DNA of 5,392 nt from an uncultured Faecalibacterium sp. Its GTDB lineage: Bacteria; Bacillota; Clostridia; Oscillospirales; Ruminococcaceae. The notes beneath the pieces were generated by a model. It was not told where the DNA came from. It searched no databases and saw only the letters and a list, made by a program, of their open reading frames with translations. Below, piece by piece: positions 1 through 5,245 of the stretch. A program made the position numbers and the translations under genes. Location of the stretch: assembly GCA_934525405.1 (NCBI GenBank), contig CAKSZF010000097.1:1-5392 (forward strand), in the 5' to 3' direction. How positions within the stretch are numbered: the stretch's first letter is position 1; each line of letters opens with the position of its first letter.

Positions 1-362
1 GTCAGGCGGATATCCAGCGCCACCTGATCGTTGCGGCTGCGGCCGGTGTGCAGCCGCTTGCCCGCATCCCCGATGCGGGCGGTCAGGGTCTGCTCCACGA
101 AGGTGTGCACGTCCTCGGCGGCGGGGTCGATGGTCAGCGCACCGCTGGACAGGTCGTCCGCGATGGAAGCCAGACCGCTGAGAATATCCGCACAGTCCTG
201 CTCCGAGATGATGCCCTGCCGTGCCAGCATGGCGGCATGGACGCCGCTGCCGCGCATATCCTGCGCGATCATCCGCTGGTCGAAGCGGATGGAGGAGTTG
301 AAGTCGTTGACGCGGCTGTCCACCGCCTTGGAAAACCGACCCTTCCAGAGTTGTTCTGCCAT
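1..362 (-). CDS. argH: Argininosuccinate lyase, N-terminal part (cut by the window edge)
   Basis: Argininosuccinate lyase splits argininosuccinate into arginine and fumarate, the last step of arginine synthesis, in the cytoplasm as a homotetramer. Translating the minus strand from the ATG at 362-360 gives 120 codons before the window ends; the family is usually about 460 residues, so roughly the first quarter is seen. Recognisable family blocks are LWKGRF near residue 5, the SSIRFDQRM segment at 23-31, EDVHTFVE at 83-90, and HTGRSRNDQV at 105-114, the substrate-binding block typical of ArgH and related fumarase/aspartase enzymes. The start is supported by AAGGAG at 376-371, 8 bases upstream. 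The gene lies 140 bases downstream of argG on the same strand, so it is probably co-transcribed. No frameshift or missing residue is seen in the visible part. Confidence 0.95.
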   Translation of the reverse strand, partial: MAEQLWKGRFSKAVDSRVNDFNSSIRFDQRMIAQDMRGSGVHAAMLARQGIISEQDCADILSGLASIADDLSSGALTIDPAAEDVHTFVEQTLTARIGDAGKRLHTGRSRNDQVALDIRL

Positions 363-370
363 AATATAAA

Positions 371-376
371 CTCCTT
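371..376 (-). promoter_or_regulatory. Ribosome binding site of argH
   Basis: Minus-strand AAGGAG, 8 bases before the ATG. It fixes the argH start and shows that argH has its own strong translation signal despite the long gap after argG. Confidence 0.8.
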
Positions 377-391
377 ATAAAAACGGCAAAG

Positions 392-421
392 CCGCCGCAG
401 GGGAAAACGCTCCTGCGGCGG
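392..421 (-). other. Hairpin in the argG-argH gap, possible attenuator or processing site
   Basis: The arms 392-401 (CCGCCGCAGG) and 412-421 are perfect 10-base reverse complements around a 10-base loop. On the minus-strand transcript the hairpin comes after argG and before the argH ribosome binding site. A second, much shorter hairpin (CGGC-TTT-GCCG, 394-384) shares bases with the right side of the large one and is followed directly by TTTTT, like a minimal terminator. The two cannot form together. This could tune the argG:argH ratio, protect the argG mRNA 3' end, or be neutral. The function is inference. Confidence 0.5.
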
Positions 422-502
422 TGCCGCCGGCAACGATGCCGGTTGGATGAAACTTCCGTGTGAAAGTGTGAAAACACACGAAAGGGAAGATGTTACAGCT
501 GA

Positions 503-1735
503 TTACTTGATCTCCGGCCAGTTCTTGGACAGCTTTGCGCGCTCCTTGATGGACAGGCCGAACAGGTTGATGAAGCCTGCGGCATCGGCCTGATTGTAGT
601 CCTCGTCCTCACCGAAGGAAGCGGTCTGCTCGTCGTACAGGGTGTACGGAGAGGTGACGCCGGCGTTGATCATGTTGCCCTTGTAGAGCTTCAGCTTCAC
701 ATCACCGGTCACGGTCTTTTCCAGACTGTCGGCAAAGGCATCCAGTGCCTCGCGCAGCGGGGTGAACCACTGGCCGTTGTACACGATGTCGGCGTACTTC
801 TGTGCCAGCTGTGCCTTGAAGTGAGCGCTCTCCTTGTCCAGCGTGATGGTCTCCAGCACGTCAATGGCCTTGTACAGGATGGCACCGCCGGGAGTCTCGT
901 ACACGCCGCGGCTCTTCATGCCCACCAGACGGTTCTCCACGATGTCCAGCAGACCAATGCCGTTTGCGCCGCCCAGCTGATTCAGGTACTCCACCAGCTC
1001 CACAGCGCCCATCTCCTTGCCGTCCACGGCGGTGGGAACGCCCTTTTCAAAGTGGATGGTCACATAGGTGGGCACATCGGGTGCCTGCTCGGGGCTGACA
1101 CCCAGCTCCAGGAAGCCGGGCTTATTGTACTGGGGCTCGTTGGCGGGGTTCTCCAGATCCAGACCCTCGTGGCTCAGGTGCCACAGGTTCTTGTCCTTGG
1201 AGTAGTTGGTCTCGCGGTTGATCTTCAGGGGGATGTGGTGCGCCTCGGCGTAGTCGATCTCCTCGTCACGGCTCTTGATGTCCCACTCACGCCACGGAGC
1301 GATGATGGCCATATCCGGGCACAGTGCCTTGAGGGTCAGCTCAAAACGCACCTGATCGTTGCCCTTGCCGGTGCAGCCGTGGCAGATGGCGTCTGCGCCT
1401 TCCTTGATGGCGATATCAGCCAGAGCCTTGGCGATGCAGGGACGTGCAAAGCTGGTGCCCAGCAGGTAGTCCTCGTACTTTGCGCCGAACTTCAGGGTGG
1501 GGAAGATGTAGTTCTCCACAAAGTCCTTCTTCAGGTCCAGCACATACAGCTTGGATGCGCCGGTAGCCTTGGCCTTTTCTTCCAGACCGTCCAGCTCGGT
1601 GCCCTGACCCACGTCACCGGAAACAGCAACGACCTCGCAGTTGTTGTAGTTTTCCTTCAGCCAGGGAATGATGATGGAGGTATCCAGACCGCCGGAGTAA
1701 GCCAGCACGACTTTTTTGATGTTTTCCTTTTTCAT
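503..1735 (-). CDS. argG: Argininosuccinate synthase
   Basis: This enzyme joins citrulline and aspartate with ATP cleavage to AMP and PPi, giving argininosuccinate; it is the second-last step of arginine synthesis and acts in the cytoplasm as a homotetramer. The 410-residue length is normal for bacterial ArgG. The N-terminal ATP-pyrophosphatase loop SGGLDTS is at residues 14-20, the aspartate/citrulline-binding block [13 protein letters not shown] at 120-132, APWREWD at 146-152, [15 protein letters not shown] at 183-197 and the [18 protein letters not shown] block at 267-284; all are intact. The ATG at 1735-1733 begins MKKENIKK and is preceded by AAAGGAG at 1752-1746, 10 bases upstream. A sigma-A promoter lies upstream (1829-1856) and ARG-box-like sites suggest repression by ArgR with arginine. 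argH follows on the same strand, the common Firmicute argGH order. Confidence 0.98.
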   Translation of the reverse strand: MKKENIKKVVLAYSGGLDTSIIIPWLKENYNNCEVVAVSGDVGQGTELDGLEEKAKATGASKLYVLDLKKDFVENYIFPTLKFGAKYEDYLLGTSFARPCIAKALADIAIKEGADAICHGCTGKGNDQVRFELTLKALCPDMAIIAPWREWDIKSRDEEIDYAEAHHIPLKINRETNYSKDKNLWHLSHEGLDLENPANEPQYNKPGFLELGVSPEQAPDVPTYVTIHFEKGVPTAVDGKEMGAVELVEYLNQLGGANGIGLLDIVENRLVGMKSRGVYETPGGAILYKAIDVLETITLDKESAHFKAQLAQKYADIVYNGQWFTPLREALDAFADSLEKTVTGDVKLKLYKGNMINAGVTSPYTLYDEQTASFGEDEDYNQADAAGFINLFGLSIKERAKLSKNWPEIK

Positions 1736-1745
1736 GATAAACGCG

Positions 1746-1752
1746 CTCCTTT
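1746..1752 (-). promoter_or_regulatory. Ribosome binding site of argG
   Basis: Minus-strand AAAGGAG, 10 bases before the argG ATG. Its upstream end overlaps by two bases with the ARG-box-like site at 1751-1764, so repressor binding and the translation start region are adjacent. Confidence 0.8.
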
Positions 1753-1764
1753 AATAAAAATACA
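1751..1764 (-). promoter_or_regulatory. ARG-box-like site in the argG leader
   Basis: The minus strand reads TGTATTTTTATTAA, which matches 12 of 14 positions of the ArgR operator consensus TGAATWWWWATTCA. It lies roughly 60-70 bases downstream of the inferred argG transcription start. The consensus is established for ArgR/AhrC; its use here is inferred, and A/T-rich leaders can match by chance. Confidence 0.4.
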
Positions 1765-1828
1765 CTTTTGTTCTCTGATGCGCATTTCCCTTCGCATCCT
1801 CTATCTTTCGTTTGCGGTTGATGCTTTT

Positions 1829-1856
1829 ATTATACGCGGTGCAGGTTTTTCGTCAA
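1829..1856 (-). promoter_or_regulatory. Sigma-A promoter of argG(H)
   Basis: On the minus strand the -35 box is TTGACG (1856-1851) and the -10 box is a perfect TATAAT (1834-1829), with a 16-base spacer. Transcription would start near 1822, giving an argG leader of about 87 bases. That leader is too short for a T-box. It carries one small hairpin, GATGCG/CGCATC (1777-1782 with 1793-1798, loop 10), with no T run after it, so it does not look like a terminator. Confidence 0.75.
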
Positions 1857-1908
1857 TGCTAAAAACCGCCAAACATAGCACCCGTTTCACTTTTCTTTTG
1901 GTTCAATC

Positions 1909-1922
1909 TGTATCTTTATGCA
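1909..1922 (-). promoter_or_regulatory. ARG-box-like site upstream of argG
   Basis: TGTATCTTTATGCA (plus strand) is an imperfect dyad that matches 11 of 14 positions of the ArgR operator consensus. It lies about 50-65 bases upstream of the argG -35 box. A second, 15-base dyad, TGCGTATTTTATGCA, lies at 1939-1953, with centres about 30 bases apart, close to three helical turns. Together with the leader site this would allow repression by looping, which is inference. Confidence 0.4.
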
Positions 1923-1938
1923 GATATTTTTAAATATA

Positions 1939-1953
1939 TGCGTATTTTATGCA
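1939..1953 (-). promoter_or_regulatory. Second upstream ARG-box-like dyad
   Basis: TGCGTATTTTATGCA on the plus strand has half sites resembling TGNAT...ATNCA, but with one extra base at the centre compared with the usual 14-base ARG core. It is weaker than the site at 1909-1922 and is supported mainly by lying next to it. Confidence 0.3.
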
Positions 1954-1985
1954 ATTTGAGTGTATTTTTTCATGGGGTTTTGGGG

Positions 1986-2147
1986 AACTCCCTCAGTCAA
2001 AGCCTGACGGCTTTGCCAGCTCCCTCGGGGAGGGAGCCTCTGGTGCGCCCGCAAGCTTTGCGCTTTAGCCGGAAACTTTACCGCTATGCCAAAGGCCCCA
2101 TCTCCGAGGGGGCTGGCATCGAGCGCAGCGAGATGACTGGGGGAGTT
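1986..2147. repeat. Palindromic intergenic element A, CCCTCAGTC family
   Basis: A 162-base element bounded by 14-base inverted repeats, 1986-1999 (AACTCCCTCAGTCA) and 2134-2147, with a single T:G mismatch. Each half contains further hairpins: AAAGCC-TGAC-GGCTTT at 1999-2014, GCTCCCT-CGGGG-AGGGAGC at 2019-2037, and on the right a stem between TGCCA and TGGCA near 2087-2120. It has no coding capacity that looks real, and no transposase is nearby. It resembles a MITE- or REP-like non-autonomous element. Units of the same pattern occur at 2162-2234 and 5246-5290. Family membership across the genome is inferred, not seen. Confidence 0.65.
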
Positions 2148-2161
2148 TCTCCCGGCGTGCG

Positions 2162-2234
2162 CCCTCTCCGTCATCGCTGCGCGATGCCACCTCCCCCTCG
2201 GGGGAGCTGTCGAGCGTATGCGAGGCTGAGAGGG
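2162..2234. repeat. Palindromic intergenic element B, same family, opposite orientation
   Basis: A 73-base nested palindrome. The outer arms CCCTCTC (2162-2168) and GAGAGGG (2228-2234) are perfect. Inside are CATCG-CTGCG-CGATG and CTCCCC-CTCG-GGGGAG hairpins. Its reverse complement lines up with the right half of element A: both contain a CCCGAGGGGG-like core followed by TGGCATCG and a GCGCAGCGA block and end in a purine-rich arm. It therefore looks like a diverged single unit of the family beside element A. Confidence 0.6.
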
Positions 2235-2252
2235 TTCGTCCCCCTACAAACA

Positions 2253-2288
2253 AAACCACCGGAGCATCCGCAGACGCTCCGGTGGTTT
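2253..2288 (-). terminator. Intrinsic terminator of the EIIC-like gene
   Basis: Arms 2253-2265 and 2276-2288 are perfect 13-base reverse complements (core ACCACCGGAGC) around a 10-base loop. On the minus strand the stem is followed by TTTTGTTTGT. It begins 12 bases after the stop codon of the gene at 2301-3359, so it ends that gene's transcript and separates it from argG. Confidence 0.9.
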
Positions 2289-2300
2289 AACTATAACGAT

Positions 2301-3359
2301 TTAGTTCAGCTTCAAGTCGCCCTCTTTGATCCAGCCCAGCTTGCGCTCCACCTCGCAGAACACCACGCTGAGCACGGCAGGCAGCACAAAGCACAGCAGC
2401 ACCATGGCAGCCCAGTCCATGGGGGTGATGGCAGCCTTGGTACCGGCGGCAATATCGCTGACCCAGCCGGTGTAAACGCCGATCTGACCCACCAGACCGC
2501 AGGTGCCCATGCCGGAGGAGACCGCCGCGCCGTTCATCTCAAAGTGGAACAGGCAGGTAGCCAGCGGGCCGGTGATGGCGCTGGCCAGCGTGGGGGCGAT
2601 CCAGATGCGGGGATTCTTGATGATGTTGCCCATCTGCAGCATACTGGTGCCCAGACCCTGACTGACAAGGCCGCCCACGCCGTTCTCCTTGTAGCTCATC
2701 ACGGCAAAGCCCACCATCTGGGCGCAGCAGCCTGCCACGGCAGCGCCGCCAGCAAGGCCGGTCAGACCCAGTGCGGCGCAGATGGCAGCGGAGGAAATGG
2801 GCAGGGTCAGCGCCACACCCACAATGACCGACACCAGAATGCCCATGATCAGCGGAGCCTGCTCGGTAGCCCACATGATCAGGGTGCCCACCTGACTTGC
2901 GGCTGCGCCGATGGGGGCGGCGATGAGCATGGAAAGCCCGACGCCTGCAAAGATGGTCACCAGCGGAGTGACAAGGATATCCACCTTGGTCTCCTTGCTC
3001 ACGGCCTTGCCCAGCTCTGCTGCCACAATGGCAATGATGAGCACGGCCAGCGGGCCGCCTGCACCGCCCAGCGCATTGGCCGAGTAGCCCACGGTGATCA
3101 GGCTGAACAGCACCAGCGGCGGGCAATGCAGTGCCCAGCCGATAGCACAAGCCATGGCGGGGCCGCTCATGGCAGTGGCGTAGCCGCCCAAATCCACCAG
3201 CAGTGCAAGACCGGTCTGCTGGCCCACCGTCTTGATGATGGTGCCGATGAGCAGGCTGGCGAACAGCCCCTGTGCCATTGCGCCCAGTGCGTCAATGAGG
3301 TAACGCTGCGGAGAGATGACGATATCCTTCCGCACCAAAAATTCTTTCAGCTTCGACAT
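2301..3359 (-). CDS. Orphan PTS EIIC-like membrane protein (PfoR/PTS_EIIC_2 type)
   Basis: A 352-residue polytopic membrane protein with about eight to ten hydrophobic segments, for example around residues 29-48, 80-98, 104-118, 130-150, 170-190, 195-222 and 315-336. The ending block with NPRIWIAPTLASAITGPLAT (249-268) and SGMGTCGLVGQIG (282-294) is characteristic of the PTS_EIIC_2 family that includes Clostridium perfringens PfoR. Members are annotated as PTS sugar transporter IIC subunits or as PfoR-like regulators; the substrate is generally unknown. No EIIA or EIIB domain is fused or adjacent, so any phosphotransfer partner must be elsewhere. The ATG at 3359-3357 is chosen because GAAAGG lies 8 bases upstream; an in-frame TTG seven codons earlier has no ribosome binding site. 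It is transcribed alone, divergently from the GH25 gene, and ends at its own terminator. Confidence 0.88.
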   Translation of the reverse strand: MSKLKEFLVRKDIVISPQRYLIDALGAMAQGLFASLLIGTIIKTVGQQTGLALLVDLGGYATAMSGPAMACAIGWALHCPPLVLFSLITVGYSANALGGAGGPLAVLIIAIVAAELGKAVSKETKVDILVTPLVTIFAGVGLSMLIAAPIGAAASQVGTLIMWATEQAPLIMGILVSVIVGVALTLPISSAAICAALGLTGLAGGAAVAGCCAQMVGFAVMSYKENGVGGLVSQGLGTSMLQMGNIIKNPRIWIAPTLASAITGPLATCLFHFEMNGAAVSSGMGTCGLVGQIGVYTGWVSDIAAGTKAAITPMDWAAMVLLCFVLPAVLSVVFCEVERKLGWIKEGDLKLN

Positions 3360-3367
3360 AAAACTTG

Positions 3368-3373
3368 CCTTTC
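3368..3373 (-). promoter_or_regulatory. Ribosome binding site that decides the EIIC-like gene start
   Basis: Minus-strand GAAAGG ends 8 bases before the ATG at 3359. The longer reading frame that opens at a TTG (3380-3378) would place this site inside the coding region and has no purine-rich site of its own upstream, so the shorter start is preferred. Confidence 0.7.
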
Positions 3374-3414
3374 TATCCAAAACAGATCGTTAAGGTTACG
3401 AACGTATGTCCTGT

Positions 3415-3443
3415 ATCATACCATACACCTGTCAAGACAGCAA
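3415..3443 (-). promoter_or_regulatory. Promoter of the EIIC-like gene
   Basis: The minus strand has an extended -10, TGG followed by TATGAT (3423-3415), 17 bases after a weak -35, TTGCTG (3443-3438). Transcription would start near 3408, giving a leader of about 50 bases. A perfect TTGACA (3435-3430) also occurs, but no -10 box stands at a normal distance from it. Two dyads overlap the promoter: CTGTC-AA-GACAG at 3429-3440 and TGTAT-N6-ATACA at 3412-3427, both placed where a repressor would bind. Confidence 0.6.
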
Positions 3444-3571
3444 GAGGTTGCTGGAAAAATTGTGAAATTTCGGCTTTGTGCAATGTTCTGCCCTGCCGGA
3501 ACGTATTCCATTTGGAACATTTTCCGACACACTGCCCCGGTGGAGAATTTGTGTAGAAGCCCGCTGTGCCG
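3444..3571. other. Middle of the divergent intergenic region, with interleaved dyads
   Basis: No gene is visible here. It holds AATGTTC (3482-3488) with its perfect inverted copy GAACATT (3515-3521), and between them TTCCA-TT-TGGAA (3506-3517) and GGAA-CGTA-TTCC (3498-3509), which overlap. These could be operator half sites for a regulator of one or both divergent genes. Chance is not excluded. Confidence 0.35.
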
Positions 3572-3601
3572 TTGACTGCTCCCCGCGTGCGGGTGTATAC
3601 T
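3572..3601 (+). promoter_or_regulatory. Sigma-A promoter of the GH25 gene
   Basis: The -35 box is TTGACT (3572-3577) and the -10 box is TATACT (3596-3601), with an 18-base spacer. The spacer contains a dyad, CCCGC-GT-GCGGG (3582-3593), between the two boxes, where a bound repressor or activator would control the promoter. Transcription would start near 3608, leaving an untranslated leader of about 140 bases. Confidence 0.7.
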
Positions 3602-3607
3602 AGAGGA

Positions 3608-3733
3608 AGCGTAAAGTTATCATCCGCCGTCCTTTTTATCCTGAACCCATGGGCGGCGTGGAATAAAAGCAGGCCCGCCCCGGGCAAGGGGCAAAGACCC
3701 GGGGCAGCGCAGCGCTGCACCACCGGGAGATTC
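3608..3733 (+). other. Structured 5' leader of the GH25 mRNA
   Basis: The leader folds into at least two clear hairpins: GCCCCGGG (3677-3684) with CCCGGGGC (3698-3705), perfect 8 bases with a 13-base A/G-rich loop, and directly after it GCAGCG (3704-3709) with CGCTGC (3713-3718), loop CAG. Further upstream CCGCC (3624-3628) can pair with GGCGG (3652-3656), and CCCATGGG (3646-3653) is self-complementary. Neither hairpin is followed by a T run, so these are not terminators. I do not recognise a known riboswitch class. It may be a regulatory or mRNA-stabilising leader. Confidence 0.4.
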
Positions 3734-3738
3734 GGAGG
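3734..3738 (+). promoter_or_regulatory. Ribosome binding site of the GH25 gene
   Basis: GGAGG stands 12 bases before the ATG at 3751, a somewhat long spacing. It lies 15 bases after the second leader hairpin, so the hairpins leave it exposed in the simplest fold. Confidence 0.65.
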
Positions 3739-3750
3739 CAGATACGACAG

Positions 3751-5163
3751 ATGAAAAAGCGATTTGACCGATCCGGCACAGCCCGCCGCAAGGCGGCTGC
3801 TGCCGTTGCAGCGCTGACCATGGCGCTGGTTCTGGCTGTGGGCGGCGCAGGGGCTGCGACCCTGCTGTCTGCACAGCCGGAAACTTTGACCGTGGGCGCA
3901 GTCGTGCCCCATATTACCGCCGAGACGCCGCAGGCAAGCAGCCCGGCAGCAGCTGACCCTGCTCCAGCAGCGGAGAGCACAGTGACCGCCGCCCCGGAAC
4001 CGGCAGTGGAAAGCACCGCGCAGCCGCAGCAGACTGCCCCCGCCCCGGCTCAGACGGAAAAACCGGAAACCGCCGAAACCGCACCGGCTGCACCGGAAGA
4101 AGCTGCCGAAGCGCCGGTACAGCCCGCTGGGGATACCGCACCGGAAAAGGAAAACGCCCCTGCCCTGCTGCTGGAAGAGACCCCGGAGCTGGCCGCGCAG
4201 GACCCGCAGGCTCCCGCAGCGGACGGCACCGCCCAGAACGACACCGCCGCCCAGCACACCCCGGAGGACAGCGTACTGCTGACCCCGGAGCAGATCCAGC
4301 AGGCGCTGGATTCCGGCGCACTGGAGGATGCCGAGGCGCAGTGCATCGACCTGAGCGATGAAAACGGCTTTTTCCGGTGGCTGTTCAACTGGCTGTTCGG
4401 CATCAAGGAAGAAGAACCGGCCTACTCCGGCTGGCGCACCGAAAACGGCAAGACCTACTACTACGCACAGGACACCAACAAAAAGGTCACCGGTCTGCGC
4501 TCCATTGACGGCAAGCTGTATTATTTTGATGCTAATGGCGTAAAGCAGGACAACGTGACCTTTGGCATTGATGTGTCCAAATATCAGTCCGGGCTGGACT
4601 GGAACAAGATCAAAAAATCCGGCGTGAGCTTTGTCATCATCCGTATCGGCTACCGGGGCTACGGCGCTGCGGGAAACCTGGTCAAGGACCCCATGTTCGA
4701 GGAGCACTTCACCAACGCCCGCAACGCGGGGTTGAAGGTGGGCGTGTATTTCTTTACACAGGCCGTGAACGAAGCCGAGGCGCAGGAGGAGGCCGAGGGC
4801 TGCAACTGGGCGCTGAACGGCCGGATGCTGGACTACCCCATCTTCTATGACACCGAGGCTTCCACCGCCCCGGGCGGCACTGGCCGCGCCGACGGTCTGG
4901 GCGTTGAGGATCGTACCAAGTGCGCCATCGCCTTCTGCGAGCGGGTGAAGGAGCTGGGCTACCAGCCCGGTGTGTACGCCTCCACCACATGGTACCGCAA
5001 GCGGGTGAATTACAACACCCTGCGCAGCCGCTACACCATCTGGAACGCCCACTACGGCGTCTCCTCCAGCCCCATCGGCTGCGATATGTGGCAGGGCACC
5101 AGAACAGCCCACATCAACGGCTACAGCGGCGAGCTGGACGCCAACATCAGCTATATCGGGTAA
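3751..5163 (+). CDS. Secreted or anchored GH25 muramidase (lysozyme) with cell-wall-binding repeats
   Basis: GH25 enzymes cut the beta-1,4 bond between N-acetylmuramic acid and N-acetylglucosamine in peptidoglycan. The 470-residue protein starts with a positive segment (KKRF, ARRK) and a hydrophobic stretch at 15-38, a signal peptide or membrane anchor. Residues 45-180 are an Ala/Pro/Glu/Thr-rich low-complexity linker. An aromatic amphipathic segment, FFRWLFNWLFG, is at 207-217. Two short choline-binding-like repeats, SGWRTENGKTYYY (226-238) and GLRSIDGKLYYFDANG (248-263), follow. The GH25 domain is 270-470, with DVSKYQ (D274), YDTE (D367, E369, the likely catalytic acid pair), GVYAST (407-412), YTIWNAHYG (428-436), DMWQ (445-448) and ELDANIS (461-467) intact. 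It acts outside the membrane in wall turnover or division, or against other cells. It has its own promoter, leader and terminator. The many long minus-strand open frames here are GC-bias shadows. Confidence 0.95.
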   Translation: MKKRFDRSGTARRKAAAAVAALTMALVLAVGGAGAATLLSAQPETLTVGAVVPHITAETPQASSPAAADPAPAAESTVTAAPEPAVESTAQPQQTAPAPAQTEKPETAETAPAAPEEAAEAPVQPAGDTAPEKENAPALLLEETPELAAQDPQAPAADGTAQNDTAAQHTPEDSVLLTPEQIQQALDSGALEDAEAQCIDLSDENGFFRWLFNWLFGIKEEEPAYSGWRTENGKTYYYAQDTNKKVTGLRSIDGKLYYFDANGVKQDNVTFGIDVSKYQSGLDWNKIKKSGVSFVIIRIGYRGYGAAGNLVKDPMFEEHFTNARNAGLKVGVYFFTQAVNEAEAQEEAEGCNWALNGRMLDYPIFYDTEASTAPGGTGRADGLGVEDRTKCAIAFCERVKELGYQPGVYASTTWYRKRVNYNTLRSRYTIWNAHYGVSSSPIGCDMWQGTRTAHINGYSGELDANISYIG

Positions 5164-5170
5164 CCAACCC

Positions 5171-5210
5171 AAAGGCTGCTGCACACGCCCTGTGCAGCGG
5201 CCTTTTTCTT
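5171..5210 (+). terminator. Intrinsic terminator of the GH25 gene
   Basis: Arms 5171-5185 (AAAGGCTGCTGCACA) and 5191-5205 pair over 15 bases with one T:G wobble and a 5-base loop, CGCCC. The stem runs into TTTTTCTT. It begins 7 bases after the stop codon. Confidence 0.92.
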
Positions 5211-5245
5211 GCCGTGGGAGGATTTTAAATGGCCGCCGCTGTGAT

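Noticed and set aside
31..380. Two overlapping plus-strand frames at the left edge
   Set aside because: The minus strand here encodes the conserved N-terminus of ArgH with a ribosome binding site; the plus-strand frames are shadows.
1736..1822. T-box or other amino-acid riboswitch before argG
   Set aside because: The inferred leader is only about 87 bases, has one small hairpin and no terminator, which is too little for a T-box.
821..1933. 370-codon plus-strand open frame opposite argG
   Set aside because: It is antisense to a complete, well conserved argG, has low-complexity composition rich in His, Leu, Val and Gln, and no ribosome binding site was seen. It is a shadow of GC-biased codon use.
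1986..2234. CRISPR array
   Set aside because: The repeats are inverted and nested, not direct repeats of constant length with regular unique spacers.
1947..2259. Two small minus-strand frames in the argG upstream region
   Set aside because: They are made of the palindromic repeats and have no ribosome binding site or family likeness. Such frames arise commonly in these elements.
3360..3380. Longer start of the EIIC-like protein at a TTG
   Set aside because: There is no Shine-Dalgarno sequence before the TTG, while GAAAGG stands 8 bases before the internal ATG.
3430..3435. Perfect TTGACA as the -35 of the EIIC-like gene
   Set aside because: The nearest good -10 (TATGAT) is only 9 bases away and nothing resembling a -10 occurs 16-18 bases downstream; an extended -10 with another weak -35 fits better.
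1938..3575. 545-codon plus-strand open frame opposite the EIIC-like gene and through the repeats
   Set aside because: It runs through palindromic repeats and the terminator and then antisense to a real membrane protein gene; the His/Gly/Ala-rich composition has no family likeness.
3661..3730. Cyclic di-GMP or cyclic di-AMP riboswitch in the GH25 leader
   Set aside because: GGGCAAAG-like pieces and GC-rich stems recall such RNAs, but the ordered conserved blocks of either class could not be found by reading. A covariance-model search would decide.
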